Below are positions 18,563-29,342 of a stretch of 35,000 nt of DNA, piece after piece; the stretch's first letter is position 1, and the number at the start of each line of letters is the position of its first letter. A model generated the notes under the pieces. The model had not been told where the DNA came from. It ran no database searches and saw only the letters and a program-made list of their open reading frames with translations. Source of the DNA: Deinococcus sp. AJ005 (GTDB lineage Bacteria; Deinococcota; Deinococci; Deinococcales; Deinococcaceae); assembly GCF_009017495.1 (NCBI RefSeq), contig NZ_CP044990.1, positions 102,501 through 137,500 on the forward strand, read 5' to 3'. Position numbers and translations under genes: made by a program.

Positions 18563-21500
18563 AAATCAAGACATTATTGCGGCTGGGCCAGGGTATCCTT
18601 GGGCTGGTTGCTCTGGGACTGGGCAGCGGTGCCGGAGCCAGTAATTTCGACCTCCGATTTATCAATCCGGGGAATTGTCCTGCCGCGACGAACGGTGCAA
18701 ACGCTGCCGTCGGGAGTAGTTGCCGCTACCTGAATGTCGTGGCGGACTCTTCAGGAAATGCCCTGCCTGTCTCGTCGATCTATCAGCGTGACGTGATCAT
18801 CAAGCTGGAAAAGCTAGTGGGTGGAGCCATCGTCAAGGGTACGGCCACCAATTCCAATGCCTGGGACAACGATAGTTTGCGGCTGAACGGTGCGACTACG
18901 GGACCAACCTATCCACAGTTCTTCACGCCTACGGTCACAGCCCCTAACACAGCCAATACCACGTCTTGGGCCGAATTCAGCTTCCAATTCGTCGCGCCGG
19001 ATGGCAGTAGCTCAGCGACGTTGCCTCTACCTGGCGCGTTTTACATGACCAGTTTTGATACCGATACCAACGGTGCCGCGCTTCGTGAGTTCATTGAGTA
19101 TCTTGGCGCTTCGGGAAGCGGCTTAGCCAGTCCTACAAGTGATAAGGCCGGGGCAGCGGTGGATGGCGGAACTAATTATGAGGCCATAGGCACTGGTACT
19201 GGCAGCGGCATCGCGGATGATCCACTCTATAAGGCTAGTGCCCAATTTTCCACTCCTGGCCTGGTCAAATTTGTCGTGGGTGTGCGGCAAGGGGCTACAA
19301 GCTGCAACGCCAATAATAACGCGACCAACGGCTCCTGTGAACGCCTGAGCGCTTACAGCTTTCAAATCGCCGACTCGGTTTTTCTTAGCCCAAACGTGGA
19401 TGGTTACAAGTCCGTCAAGCTTACTGATGCTGATGGCAACAACGTAGTGTCGGCTGGCGACACCCTTACATACACCGTTACCTATATCAACACTGGGAAT
19501 GCAGCAGTCAGCAACTTTCAGATCACGGACGCTCTGCCCACTGGGCTGACGGCGACGGCAGGTGCACAGACGGTTACAGGCGCAACCAAGAACGGCGCTT
19601 ATACGGGGACTGGAGCCAATACTGGCCTGCTGGCAACGGGCCAGACTCTGGCGGTCAACGGCAGCATCACCGTCACCATTCCTGTCACGGTGGGAACAGT
19701 TGCTGCCGACAACACCGTACTGAGCAACCAGACCACAACGAGCGGGAACTACACCAACGCTCTGGGTGGTTCTGTGACCTTGCCCAGTGTCAGTTCGGAC
19801 AACGTGGACAACACGAACGTCTTTCCCTCCAGCGTGACGGCGGCAACTGGTTTTACGGCAGTTCCTGGCAGCAGCATTGCTCAGACCCAGGCAAGCAGCA
19901 TTGATTCCACAAAGGTGACGGTTCGGCTAACCCGTGCCATCTCCGGCCAAATCTACGAGGACTACAACTACGGCGGTGGCGCGGGCCGTGCTTACCTGGC
20001 GGCTTCAGGCATGAGCCTGCGCCCCAGCGTGCGGGTGGAGCTATATAGCAATGCGGGGGCTTACATCACCTCGGCACTCACCAACGCCAGCGGCGCTTAT
20101 ACCTTCGCGGGTCAGTTGCCCGGCACATACAAGGTGCGGGTGGTCAACAGCTTCGTGACCAGCAGCCGTACAGGTGGATGTGCCGTGGCAGTCAACGTTT
20201 CTACTCCGCCCGCAAGCTGCACCCAGCTTCCCGTCCAGACCTACATCAACGGCGCAAGCCAGGTGGGCGGCGCGAACCTCACGGGTACCGATCCGGCGCT
20301 CAGCACGGGCACATTGCCTGCGGGCGCACAGTCGGTGGCGAGCGTCACCGTGGACAGCTCCGACGTGGCGAATGTCGATTTCGGCTTCAACTTTGATACC
20401 ATCGTCAACACCAATGACACGGGCCAGGGCAGCCTGCGCCAGTTCGTGACCAACAGCAATGCTTTGCTTGGCAACAGCAGTCTCGTGCAGGTGGGCCAGA
20501 CCCCAGGCAGAGAAACCTCGATCTTCATGGTGCCGACAGCGGCACTGACGGGCGGCGTGGCGATTATCAACCTTGCGTCCATACTTGACGTTACCGACAG
20601 TGATACCAGCATCGACGCCACCACCCAGACGGCCAACACCACCACCAGCACGGGCGATACCAATACAGGCGCGCTCGGTACGGGCGGCTTGGTAGGGGTG
20701 GACAATTTGCCTCTGGGTCAGGTCAACAGGCCGGAAGTAGAGATCACTCTGGCGTCGGGTTCGCTTCAGGTGTCGGCGGCCAACTTCACTCTGCGGGGGG
20801 TGGCGCTTCATGGCAGCAACGAGCTGGTCTTGGGAACGGGAACCAATGCTGCTGACAACGCTCTGATCGAGAAGAATGTCTTTGGCACCACGGCCAAGGC
20901 GTTTGCGCTGCCCGCCAGTTTGCCCTCGGCCCAGTACGGAATCAATGTTGTCAACGGTTCAGGGACGATCCAGAATAACCTGATCGGCTACTCGGCTGTC
21001 TCGGGGATCAATTATCTAGGTGGGGGCGTTGGCCTGATCATTCAGAACAATGAATTTCAACAAAGCGGTTATGTGTCGGCTGGTGGCGACGCGATTACCC
21101 TGACAGGCAGCACTACTGCTGGCTTTGCTAAACCTGTAACGATCACTGGCAATCTGATCGCCAGTAGCAATTCCAGCGGCATCCAATTTGAGATCGGCAG
21201 CGTAGCCAACAATACAGTTGCCAACAACACCATTACGGCCAACGGTAGGGGTGGAGCCGCCACGCGGTTGGAAGGCTCTGGTATTCACTATCTGGCCCGT
21301 AATGCCACGGTCAACAGCACCAATAGCGACACCATCACCAAGAACGTGATCTACAACAATCTGAATTCCGGTGTCGTTGTCAACTTCGGCCAGAAAAACG
21401 TGGCCATCAGCCAGAACTCGTTCTACATGAACGGTTTGACTTCAATTGACTTCACTGCCTCGGATGGATATGTGAACGGAAATGCTAACTACGGCCAGGG

Positions 21501-22329
21501 CAATGGCGTCACGCCCAATGATGGTGCCACGGTGGCCCGTGAGGGTAATACGGGGCAGGACTATCCGGTATTCACGGTCATCACGCTTGGCGGCGGCATT
21601 CTGGACGTCACGGGCTATGTTGGGAACGGAACCTCCACCAGCTTCGATAGCAAGAGCGCAGTGATCGAAATCTACAAAGCCGATGACGATGGCAATCAGA
21701 ACGGCGCGGTCCTTGTCGGTGACGGCAAATCCGTGCCTCACGGCGAGGGTAAAACTTACCTGGGCACTCTCACGGTGACGCTAGGAGCCAAGGGAGCATT
21801 CAGCGGTACGTTACCTGCCGGGGCGTTCACGGCCAACGATAGCCTCACTGCAACAGCCACCATTGTGGGCAACACGTCCGAATTCAGCCCCAACATCAAA
21901 CAGGCCCCCAGGATTACCCTGCTCAAGCTGGGGCGCAATTCCACTCAAAACACAACTTTTGTCGATCAGAACGGAACGGTTGGTGCCAAACCTGGTGACA
22001 CCGTGGAGTACTGCATCGCCTATAGCAATGCGGGCAGTGACGCCCTGAATTTCAAGCTCACTGACAATGTGCCTGTCGGAATGAATGCCTTGACTGACGG
22101 TTATGTTGTCAGCAAGGGTGTCCGCTGGGCCGACGGAACAGTCATTGCAGCGGGTGCGACCGCTGCCCCCACAGGCAGTGACCTGACCAGTACGGATACT
22201 GATTCCGACAAGGGCAGCCTGACCTCTACTGGCGGCTTGGGTAAAGGCATCATGACCCTGGACCTCGGTGCGATTGGACTGGCGGCTGGCGGCAAGGGCA
22301 CCGTCTGCTTCCGCGCCAAAGTCCCCTGA
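18559..22329 (+). CDS. Exported surface protein with DUF11, Cna-B-like and parallel beta-helix domains (1256 aa)
   Basis: The GTG start overlaps the barrel gene stop (GTGA), so the two are translationally coupled. A signal peptide ([27 protein letters not shown]) precedes a Cys-containing N-terminal domain. A DUF11 module begins near 290 with the EF-hand-like [12 protein letters not shown] and [25 protein letters not shown] Cna-B/SdrD-B-like segment (about 460-545) has [13 protein letters not shown] and [19 protein letters not shown]. At about 613, [15 protein letters not shown] resembles the entry motif of bacterial right-handed beta-helix surface proteins. The helix follows with repeated N-NLI, NNEF, NNTI and KNVIYNN turns to about 980. 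A second DUF11-like module closes the chain (VCFRAKVP). Base use is visibly less GC-rich than in the barrel gene. No anchor is visible; the barrel protein is the obvious partner. Confidence 0.82.
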   Translation: MKIKTLLRLGQGILGLVALGLGSGAGASNFDLRFINPGNCPAATNGANAAVGSSCRYLNVVADSSGNALPVSSIYQRDVIIKLEKLVGGAIVKGTATNSNAWDNDSLRLNGATTGPTYPQFFTPTVTAPNTANTTSWAEFSFQFVAPDGSSSATLPLPGAFYMTSFDTDTNGAALREFIEYLGASGSGLASPTSDKAGAAVDGGTNYEAIGTGTGSGIADDPLYKASAQFSTPGLVKFVVGVRQGATSCNANNNATNGSCERLSAYSFQIADSVFLSPNVDGYKSVKLTDADGNNVVSAGDTLTYTVTYINTGNAAVSNFQITDALPTGLTATAGAQTVTGATKNGAYTGTGANTGLLATGQTLAVNGSITVTIPVTVGTVAADNTVLSNQTTTSGNYTNALGGSVTLPSVSSDNVDNTNVFPSSVTAATGFTAVPGSSIAQTQASSIDSTKVTVRLTRAISGQIYEDYNYGGGAGRAYLAASGMSLRPSVRVELYSNAGAYITSALTNASGAYTFAGQLPGTYKVRVVNSFVTSSRTGGCAVAVNVSTPPASCTQLPVQTYINGASQVGGANLTGTDPALSTGTLPAGAQSVASVTVDSSDVANVDFGFNFDTIVNTNDTGQGSLRQFVTNSNALLGNSSLVQVGQTPGRETSIFMVPTAALTGGVAIINLASILDVTDSDTSIDATTQTANTTTSTGDTNTGALGTGGLVGVDNLPLGQVNRPEVEITLASGSLQVSAANFTLRGVALHGSNELVLGTGTNAADNALIEKNVFGTTAKAFALPASLPSAQYGINVVNGSGTIQNNLIGYSAVSGINYLGGGVGLIIQNNEFQQSGYVSAGGDAITLTGSTTAGFAKPVTITGNLIASSNSSGIQFEIGSVANNTVANNTITANGRGGAATRLEGSGIHYLARNATVNSTNSDTITKNVIYNNLNSGVVVNFGQKNVAISQNSFYMNGLTSIDFTASDGYVNGNANYGQGNGVTPNDGATVAREGNTGQDYPVFTVITLGGGILDVTGYVGNGTSTSFDSKSAVIEIYKADDDGNQNGAVLVGDGKSVPHGEGKTYLGTLTVTLGAKGAFSGTLPAGAFTANDSLTATATIVGNTSEFSPNIKQAPRITLLKLGRNSTQNTTFVDQNGTVGAKPGDTVEYCIAYSNAGSDALNFKLTDNVPVGMNALTDGYVVSKGVRWADGTVIAAGATAAPTGSDLTSTDTDSDKGSLTSTGGLGKGIMTLDLGAIGLAAGGKGTVCFRAKVP

Positions 22330-22352
22330 CCTAACCTCATCTTCCTTCCATC

Positions 22353-22386
22353 TGCGCCGCTACCTAATCCAGGGGCGGCGCATTTC
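22353..22386 (+). terminator. Probable terminator of the surface-protein operon
   Basis: TGCGCCGC pairs with GCGGCGCA (8 bp) around a 14-nt loop, followed by a short T-containing tract (TTTCCC). The stem is strong and the U-tract poor. Confidence 0.6.
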
Positions 22387-22400
22387 CCTGCCCATCGCCC

Positions 22401-22406
22401 TACAAT
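22401..22406 (+). promoter_or_regulatory. -10 element (TACAAT) for the EamA transporter gene
   Basis: TACAAT ends 7 nt before GTG 22414, which implies a leaderless mRNA starting at the GTG. No Shine-Dalgarno is present. Confidence 0.6.
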
Positions 22407-22413
22407 CCCTGGC

Positions 22414-23349
22414 GTGTCTCCCCGGTTGCGCGGCGTTCTTCTCTTAATTCTGGTGACGGCGGTGTGGGGCAGCACCTTCGCGGTGGTCAAGACCCTGGGC
22501 GAGCTGTTGCCCCCGGCCGAACTGATCGCGTGGCGGTTCCTGATCGGCTTTGTGGCCCTGCTGCCTGCAATGCTCATTCGAGGCTGGGGCCTGCGGCGGC
22601 GACGTGCGGATCAACCCGCACCCGCTGCTCTGCCCCGATTTTCGTGGAAGGACGGTTTATGGCGCGACGGCCTGCTGCTGGGCGCGTGGCTGATCGCGGG
22701 CTACGGCACCCAGACCATTGCCCTGCAAACCACCACCGCCAACCGGGCCGCGTTCTTTACCGCCCTGAGCGTGGTCCTGGTGCCGCTGTGGCTGGTCTTC
22801 GCGCAGCGCCGCCGGATGCCGCTGCCGCTGTTGGCTGCGCTGCCGCTGGCGGTGCTGGGGCTGGCCCTGCTGTCCTGGGAAGGCGGCGCGTGGGTGGTGG
22901 GCGACGCCTGGGCGCTGGCCTGCGCTGTGACCTACGCGGGCTTTATCATCACGCTGGAGCGGCTGTCGAACCGGCATGCGGCGCTGCCGTTCACGCTGGC
23001 GCAACTGGCCGCCGTAACACTGCTGGGCTGGCTGTGGGCGGCTGTGGCCGGGGATGTGGGCTGGCCGCCCGCCGCCGCCTGGGGGCCGCTGCTGTACCTG
23101 GGCATCGTCGCCACCGCCCTGACCACGCTGCTGCAAACGGTGGGTCAGCGCACCGTCAGCGCCGCCGAGGCCAGCCTGATCTACGCGCTGGAGCCGGTCA
23201 CGGCCACCCTCTTCAGCTTCCTCTTAATCGGCGAGCGGGTGGGCCTGCGCGGCGCAATGGGCGGCCTGCTGGTGGTGGGCGGCACGGTTCTCAGCCAGCG
23301 CAGTGGGGGAGAGGCCCGCCCGGAAACACCCGCGCCGCTGGCGAAATAG
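22414..23349 (+). CDS. EamA/DMT-family transporter
   Basis: The 311-residue protein reads as about ten transmembrane helices in two related halves, the standard EamA (drug/metabolite transporter) layout. The first half begins [34 protein letters not shown]; the repeat W-G-S-F-x-x-x-K and P-x-x-x-x-x-x-R is a family landmark. The second half begins near [18 protein letters not shown] and includes [23 protein letters not shown], the typical last conserved block. A Pro/Arg-rich cytoplasmic loop lies at about 65-80. It sits in the inner membrane and probably exports a metabolite or amino acid; the substrate cannot be read from sequence. The GTG start is fixed by the -10 box 7 nt upstream. It converges on the CvpA-like gene with 17 nt between the stops. 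Confidence 0.88.
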   Translation: MSPRLRGVLLLILVTAVWGSTFAVVKTLGELLPPAELIAWRFLIGFVALLPAMLIRGWGLRRRRADQPAPAALPRFSWKDGLWRDGLLLGAWLIAGYGTQTIALQTTTANRAAFFTALSVVLVPLWLVFAQRRRMPLPLLAALPLAVLGLALLSWEGGAWVVGDAWALACAVTYAGFIITLERLSNRHAALPFTLAQLAAVTLLGWLWAAVAGDVGWPPAAAWGPLLYLGIVATALTTLLQTVGQRTVSAAEASLIYALEPVTATLFSFLLIGERVGLRGAMGGLLVVGGTVLSQRSGGEARPETPAPLAK

Positions 23350-23366
23350 AGACGGGTAAAAAAGAG

Positions 23367-23849
23367 CTACTGCCGCCGTGTCTGATCGGGAATCAGCAGC
23401 GTTCTGAGGGCCAAGTTGCCGCCCCACACCCCGCGCAGGCTGTTCTGAAGCGCGGAGTTCCGCACCGCTTCGTAGATGGCAGGCGGCATATTGACCGAGG
23501 GATAGACGCCCGTGGTCCCGGCGGGGGTGACGCGCAAGTCCAGCGGAAAGCCCAATGCCACGGTGGCGATCAGCACGCCGCCCAGCGCCAGACCGCCCAC
23601 GCCCCCGGCCAGCAGGTGCCAGGGCTGTTCGGCGGCGTGCGGCAGCAGGCGCACGATCATCACGGCGCAGCCCAGGCCCAGCAGCAGCGCGGCCACCGTG
23701 GTCACCAGTGGGCCGCCCAGCGAGGCCACCAGAAAGCAGATGGTCACGCCCAGCCCTCCCCAGGCCAGACCGGCCAGACCGCGACGTGCCCCCAGCGCGG
23801 TCATCACGGCCAACAGGGTCACCAGCAGGGCATCAAACCAGGTCATCAC
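23367..23849 (-). CDS. CvpA-like integral membrane protein (160 aa)
   Basis: The N-terminus [27 protein letters not shown] matches the CvpA pattern: a first helix starting with WFD, followed by a G-x-RRG turn. Three further hydrophobic segments follow ([56 protein letters not shown]), then a polar C-terminal tail of about 55 residues. CvpA proteins act in envelope maintenance and colicin V production in enterobacteria; the role here is unknown. A much longer minus-strand frame is open upstream but is antisense to the response regulator and is rejected. I chose GTG 23849 because it lies 7 nt after a TACACT box on the minus strand; the next codon is ATG and could also be used. Confidence 0.7.
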   Translation of the reverse strand: MMTWFDALLVTLLAVMTALGARRGLAGLAWGGLGVTICFLVASLGGPLVTTVAALLLGLGCAVMIVRLLPHAAEQPWHLLAGGVGGLALGGVLIATVALGFPLDLRVTPAGTTGVYPSVNMPPAIYEAVRNSALQNSLRGVWGGNLALRTLLIPDQTRRQ

Positions 23850-23856
23850 GCCCATC

Positions 23857-23862
23857 AGTGTA
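23857..23862 (-). promoter_or_regulatory. -10 element (TACACT, minus strand) for the CvpA-like gene
   Basis: Read on the minus strand, TACACT ends 7 nt before the GTG start, again predicting a leaderless mRNA. Confidence 0.55.
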
Positions 23863-24037
23863 GCGGGGCAGTCCTTACAGATTGTTTTCAGAGCAAGGCG
23901 GAGGGGGTGGGATGGAATATCTGCCATGCCGGACGCTGCTGGGGTGACCTTTCCCCTGCGTGTGTGCCTCCCGCTGGGTTGGTCCGAAGCGGAGGCCAAA
24001 GGTAGGTTCCCTTCCTCATCTGAGCTGCGGCCTGCCC

Positions 24038-24043
24038 TACACT
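24038..24043 (+). promoter_or_regulatory. -10 element (TACACT) for the response regulator
   Basis: TACACT ends 7 nt before ATG 24051. No Shine-Dalgarno is present, so the transcript is probably leaderless. Confidence 0.6.
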
Positions 24044-24050
24044 GCCAACC

Positions 24051-24701
<651 letters not shown>

Positions 24702-24735
24702 GCGGCGCAGGCGGGGTGGGAGAGAGGCCGGACCG

Positions 24736-24939
24736 GTGACCTTTCAGGCCGGATGTCTGCGCCAGTGGGTGCTGAACAGCGCAGAGCCTGATCTGGCCTA
24801 CACCGAGCAGGCTTTTCCCGAGTGCCCCGCCTGCCCCCACCGTGTCGAGCCGGAGGGCGGGCCGCCTTTTTGCACGTTGCGTCCGGTGAATACGCCGCAC
24901 CCCTTCGCCGCGCTGGCCGGACTGAATCTGCCGGAGTAG
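24736..24939 (+). CDS. Small Cys-containing protein of unknown function (67 aa)
   Basis: I do not recognise the family. GTG 24736 is preferred because GGGAGAGAGG lies about 8 nt upstream; a TTG at 24694 inside the response regulator would add 14 mostly Arg/Gly residues. The protein has four Cys: C7, the pair in ECPACPH (C30, C33) and FCTL (C46). A C-x2-C with one or two further Cys could bind zinc or an iron-sulfur cluster. It is soluble, without signal or membrane segment, and is probably co-transcribed with the response regulator. Confidence 0.6.
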   Translation: MTFQAGCLRQWVLNSAEPDLAYTEQAFPECPACPHRVEPEGGPPFCTLRPVNTPHPFAALAGLNLPE

Positions 24940-24990
24940 CGGGCGGGAGCCGGGACACCTCCTGGCTTCACTGCCCTTTCCCCAGCCTGC

Positions 24991-24996
24991 TAAATT
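24991..24996 (+). promoter_or_regulatory. -10 element (TAAATT) for the beta-lactamase-fold gene
   Basis: TAAATT ends 7 nt before ATG 25004. A partial -35, TTCACT (24967-24972), lies 18 nt upstream. Confidence 0.6.
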
Positions 24997-25003
24997 TCTC
25001 CGC

Positions 25004-25834
25004 ATGACCTCTCCCTTCCTGTCCGATCTCCGCGCCCAGGGTTACGTTGGAGAGGTGGGACTGCGCGTCTGTGACCTGCTGGGCCGCGAACTCTTTGCCC
25101 TGAACCCGGAGCGCGTCTTTCCGGCGGCCAGCACCATCAAGGTGCCGCTGCTGATCCTGGCGCTGCACTGGGCGCAGGCGGGGCGGCTGGATCTGGAGTC
25201 GCGGGTCACGCTGGAGGCCATTGACCGGGTCTCCGGCGCGGGCGTGTTGCACGAGCTGGAGCCGGGGCTGGCCCTGAGCTGGCGCGACGTGCTGACTTTA
25301 ATGATCATCGTCAGCGACAACACCGCCACCAATCTGGTGATCGGGCGGCTGGGCGTGGACGCTGTGAACGACTGGCTTACCACGCATGGCTGGACCGAGA
25401 CCCGGCTGGTGGGTAAATTGCAACTGCCACCTGAGGAACGCAACGCCGCGCAACTCCGGGGCGAACGCAACCGCACCACCGCTGCCGACCAGACCGACCT
25501 GCTGGGCCGTCTGGTGCGGGGCGAGTTGCTGGACACAGCCCACACGGCGCACGCGCTGAACATTCTGGAACGGCAGCAGTTCCGTGACCTGATCGGGCGG
25601 GGGCTGCCGCGCGCGGAGAACGGCGAACACCTGTACAGTCTGGCCAGCAAGAGCGGCGAGCTGGACGGCGTTCACCATGACGTGGGCGTGCTGTACACCC
25701 CGCGCCCGCTGGTCATCGCCCTGCTGACCCAGGGGGGCACCGACCGCCGCGAACTGCCCGGCAACCGCGACGTGAATCTGCTCTCGGGGGCGCTGTGGCC
25801 GCTGCTCTCGGCGCTGGGAAAGGTCTACGGATAG
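25004..25834 (+). CDS. Class A beta-lactamase-fold serine hydrolase without signal peptide
   Basis: The 276 residues carry the class A triad of motifs: S43-T-I-K46 (SxxK nucleophile), S104-D105-N106 (SDN) and K216-S217-G218 (KTG equivalent). An acidic PPEERNA segment (E144/E145, N147) sits where the deacylating Glu of the omega loop would be, but its spacing is not the canonical E-x-x-L-N. True class A beta-lactamases are exported. Here [20 protein letters not shown] is not a signal peptide, and the leaderless ATG right after the -10 box leaves no room for one upstream. I therefore favour a cytoplasmic serine hydrolase related to beta-lactamases over a resistance enzyme. No neighbouring gene suggests its substrate. 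Confidence 0.85.
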   Translation: MTSPFLSDLRAQGYVGEVGLRVCDLLGRELFALNPERVFPAASTIKVPLLILALHWAQAGRLDLESRVTLEAIDRVSGAGVLHELEPGLALSWRDVLTLMIIVSDNTATNLVIGRLGVDAVNDWLTTHGWTETRLVGKLQLPPEERNAAQLRGERNRTTAADQTDLLGRLVRGELLDTAHTAHALNILERQQFRDLIGRGLPRAENGEHLYSLASKSGELDGVHHDVGVLYTPRPLVIALLTQGGTDRRELPGNRDVNLLSGALWPLLSALGKVYG

Positions 25835-25853
25835 GGGACATTTAACCGTCCGG

Positions 25854-25895
25854 TCAGGCGCATCATAAAGCTCGCCGGAGTGTCGCCTGATGATG
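25854..25895. repeat. Interleaved inverted repeats after the hydrolase gene
   Basis: TCAGGCG (25854-25860) is complementary to CGCCTGA (25884-25890), and CATCAT (25861-25866) to ATGATG (25890-25895). The two pairs interleave rather than nest, so only one hairpin can form easily at a time. Confidence 0.5.
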
Positions 25896-25964
25896 TGTGC
25901 TGGAGCGGTGCAGAGTGCGGCGCAGACGGTATCAACAGCCGCTGAGGACGCCACGGGTGCATGC

Positions 25965-25970
25965 TATGCT
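25965..25970 (+). promoter_or_regulatory. Possible -10 box (TATGCT) of the cytochrome operon
   Basis: TATGCT lies 93 nt before the GTG of the cytochrome c gene, giving a leader of about 87 nt. No strong -35 is visible. The hexamer is the same as at ruvC. Confidence 0.4.
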
Positions 25971-26063
25971 TCCCATCGATTCGGCTCAGATTTGAAGCTC
26001 ATCGGCACAAGCCCAAGGATGGCGCAGCATATCCGGCCATTTCATGCGTGAGGGAGAAAGAAC

Positions 26064-26927
26064 GTGGAGAGAAACGACGCTGTAATGCCCTGGGTCGCCA
26101 TCGTGTGCGCGGCCATCATGTGGATTCTTTTGCTTTTCCTGTTCAATAAGGAAACCGCGCCGGAACCCGTCACCGTTGATCCGGCCATCGTGGCGAACAT
26201 CAGCAAGGAATATCCGACCATCGGCAAGGAGCTGTACACCTCTGCCGGTTGCGTGGGCTGTCACGGCGCGCAGGGTCAGGGCGTGGTGGGACCGGCGCTG
26301 GCTGGAGACGCCAAGATTCTGCGCGATCCGGTGTACGTGCATAGCATCCTGGTCAACGGCAAGGGGGCCATGCCCGCCTTCGGCGAGAAGCTCAAGGAAA
26401 ACGAGATCTACGCCGTCGCCAACTACATCCTGAACGAGTGGGGCAATAAGGAGCCGGAATTGCTGACCCCGGCCACCGTTGCGGCGGGCCAGAACAAGAT
26501 TGATCCTGCTGTCCTGAAAAACCGCAGCCGCTTCGTTCCCGAGGACATCAAACTCCCCGAGATTTTTCTGGCCACTTTCATCATGGTGCTGCTCACCTAC
26601 GGCCTGATCGGTCTGTACAGCGTCTGGGCCGAGGGCACCGAGTTGCACCCCGGCATCCACAAGGTGCGTTCCACGCCGATTGCCATGCTCAGCATGGTCG
26701 TGACCCTGGGCTTGACCCTGCTGTTCAGCGTGCTGTTTGCCCGTCAGATGGTGATCGATTACGCGGGCTGGGGCGCCAAGGAACCCGTGATGCCCAACGT
26801 GACCGCCGAGGGCTTCTACGCCGCCATGATCATCCTGCTGCTGGCCGTGGCCATCGGACTGTACAAGAAGTTCTTCATGGACGGCGAGGTGCTGGTAGAA
26901 GATGCCAGCGGCGAATTCCCCTGGTAA
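26064..26927 (+). CDS. Membrane-bound cytochrome c of a bc-type quinol oxidase complex
   Basis: This 287-residue protein should carry electrons from the Rieske protein to a terminal oxidase or soluble carrier. An N-terminal membrane anchor (about 8-27) is followed by a class I cytochrome c domain with the heme motif C63-V-G-C66-H67 and likely axial Met in GAMPAFG (M103). After this come three more membrane segments (about 166-187, 207-226, 251-268), unusual for a simple cytochrome c1. GTG 26064 has AGGGAGA about 6 nt upstream. The Rieske and cytochrome b genes follow in the same direction with short gaps (42 and 55 nt), so the three form one operon and complex. Confidence 0.9.
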   Translation: MERNDAVMPWVAIVCAAIMWILLLFLFNKETAPEPVTVDPAIVANISKEYPTIGKELYTSAGCVGCHGAQGQGVVGPALAGDAKILRDPVYVHSILVNGKGAMPAFGEKLKENEIYAVANYILNEWGNKEPELLTPATVAAGQNKIDPAVLKNRSRFVPEDIKLPEIFLATFIMVLLTYGLIGLYSVWAEGTELHPGIHKVRSTPIAMLSMVVTLGLTLLFSVLFARQMVIDYAGWGAKEPVMPNVTAEGFYAAMIILLLAVAIGLYKKFFMDGEVLVEDASGEFPW

Positions 26928-26969
26928 TCCTTCCAACATTCCACTTCCTTTCCTAGAGAGGTTTCAACC

Positions 26970-27635
26970 ATGACCCGTTACCGCAAGCAGGATCCTGAAA
27001 TCACCCGCCGCCGTTTTATCAACGCGGCCATGGGCACCACCGCCACCGTGGGCATCGTCAGTCTGGTGGGCGTGCTGGGCACCGCCAACCCGATCTTCCG
27101 CCTGACCCGCGACAAGATGCCCCCTGTACCCGGCGACATTCTGGTGCACGCCGCCGCCAGTCAGGAAGGTAACCCGATCAAGGTCAGCGAGCTGAGTGAG
27201 CAACTGGTCCGTGCCTGGCCGATGGGCAAGGCGGAGGATGGCTCGCCGCTGATCCGCAAGGGTGACCCCAACAACGTGCTGTGTGTCTTCCGCTTTCCCA
27301 AGGGCCAGATCGTGGCCCCCACCAACCTGGAAGCGACCATCGACGGCGAGATCGTGGCCTACAGCGACATCTGCACCCACGCGGGTTGCTCGGTGGCCGA
27401 TGATGACCAGAGCGTGGGCGACATGAAATGCCCCTGTCACTCCGGTCAGTACGATCCCAAGCGCGGCTGCAAGGTGATCGGTGGTCCGCCTCCGCGTCCA
27501 CTGGCGCAACTCCCGATCAAGATGGACGGCGACAATCTGGTGGTGGGCGACTTCTTCTTGGAATTTCCGTACCCCTTCTTGACCGAGCAGGAATGGCAGG
27601 CCCGCATCACTGCCGTCAAATCACAGCTCGCATGA
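26970..27635 (+). CDS. Rieske [2Fe-2S] iron-sulfur protein
   Basis: The Rieske subunit takes the first electron from quinol at the Qo site. The 221 residues begin with a twin-arginine-type leader ([12 protein letters not shown]) and one hydrophobic anchor (about 20-40). Cluster motifs are C135-T-H137-A-G-C140 and C154-P-C156-H157-S-G: ligands C135, H137, C154 and H157, with C140-C156 as the usual disulfide. The GPPPRPL proline loop follows (about 163-168). AGAGAGG precedes the ATG by 8 nt. The twin-arginine leader suggests export as a folded protein with its cluster, as for other Rieske proteins. Confidence 0.95.
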   Translation: MTRYRKQDPEITRRRFINAAMGTTATVGIVSLVGVLGTANPIFRLTRDKMPPVPGDILVHAAASQEGNPIKVSELSEQLVRAWPMGKAEDGSPLIRKGDPNNVLCVFRFPKGQIVAPTNLEATIDGEIVAYSDICTHAGCSVADDDQSVGDMKCPCHSGQYDPKRGCKVIGGPPPRPLAQLPIKMDGDNLVVGDFFLEFPYPFLTEQEWQARITAVKSQLA

Positions 27636-27690
27636 AGTCCGCCCCTGCCCACAGCAGGCCCGTCCCCAGTCAGCACAAGGAGAACAGCGA

Positions 27691-29007
<1,317 letters not shown>

Positions 29008-29024
29008 GTAGCGCTCACTTTTTT

Positions 29025-29056
29025 AACCGCCCCGGCCCTGTGCTGAGGCGGTTTTT
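29025..29056 (+). terminator. Terminator of the bc-complex operon
   Basis: AACCGCC pairs with GGCGGTT (7 bp) around a 15-nt loop and runs into a T tract. Confidence 0.85.
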
Positions 29057-29071
29057 CATATGTCTCCTGCT

Positions 29072-29077
29072 TATGCT
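29072..29077 (+). promoter_or_regulatory. -10 element (TATGCT) fixing the start of the 64-aa gene
   Basis: TATGCT ends 6 nt before GTG 29084. It lies downstream of the alternative ATG at 29060, so only the GTG would be in the transcript. Confidence 0.55.
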
Positions 29078-29083
29078 GTGTGG

Positions 29084-29278
29084 GTGAATGATCTTGCCGT
29101 CTATCTGGCCGCCGAAGCCCGCCGTCTGGGTCTGGAATCAGATGCCCCGGAACATGCCCCGCCAGAAGCCGTGCAAACCTTTGCTCAACTCGTCCTGCAT
29201 GAGCTGGCGGCGCTGGGCCTGATCCAGGGGAACGAGGAACTGGGCTGCTGGGCCGCGCCGCGCCCGGGTGGTCACTGA
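29084..29278 (+). CDS. Small acidic protein of unknown function (64 aa)
   Basis: I do not recognise the family. Starting at the GTG it reads as a short helical protein ([37 protein letters not shown]) with one Cys near the end ([12 protein letters not shown]). It has no signal or membrane segment. The start rests on the TATGCT box 6 nt upstream; an ATG at 29060 would add eight residues but precedes that box. It stands alone between the cytochrome operon terminator and a convergent small gene whose terminator begins just after its stop. Confidence 0.55.
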   Translation: MNDLAVYLAAEARRLGLESDAPEHAPPEAVQTFAQLVLHELAALGLIQGNEELGCWAAPRPGGH

Positions 29279-29285
29279 AGGCATG

Positions 29286-29312
29286 AAAAAACCGCCCCAC
29301 GGGGAGGCGGCT
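29286..29312 (-). terminator. Terminator of the minus-strand 83-aa gene
   Basis: On the minus strand, GCCGCC and GGCGGT arms with additional C/G pairing form a GC-rich hairpin followed by six T. The T-run exists only on the minus strand. Confidence 0.75.
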
Positions 29313-29342
29313 GGAAGGTGCATGAAGTTGGAGGAGAGGTAT

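Noticed and set aside
25004..25834. Reading the hydrolase as an antibiotic-resistance beta-lactamase
   Set aside because: No signal peptide is present and the omega-loop Glu spacing is not canonical, so a resistance call is not justified from sequence.
25854..25895. An RNA pseudoknot or riboswitch from the interleaved repeats
   Set aside because: The arms of the two pairs touch directly, leaving no connecting loops to cross the stems, and no known riboswitch core is recognisable.
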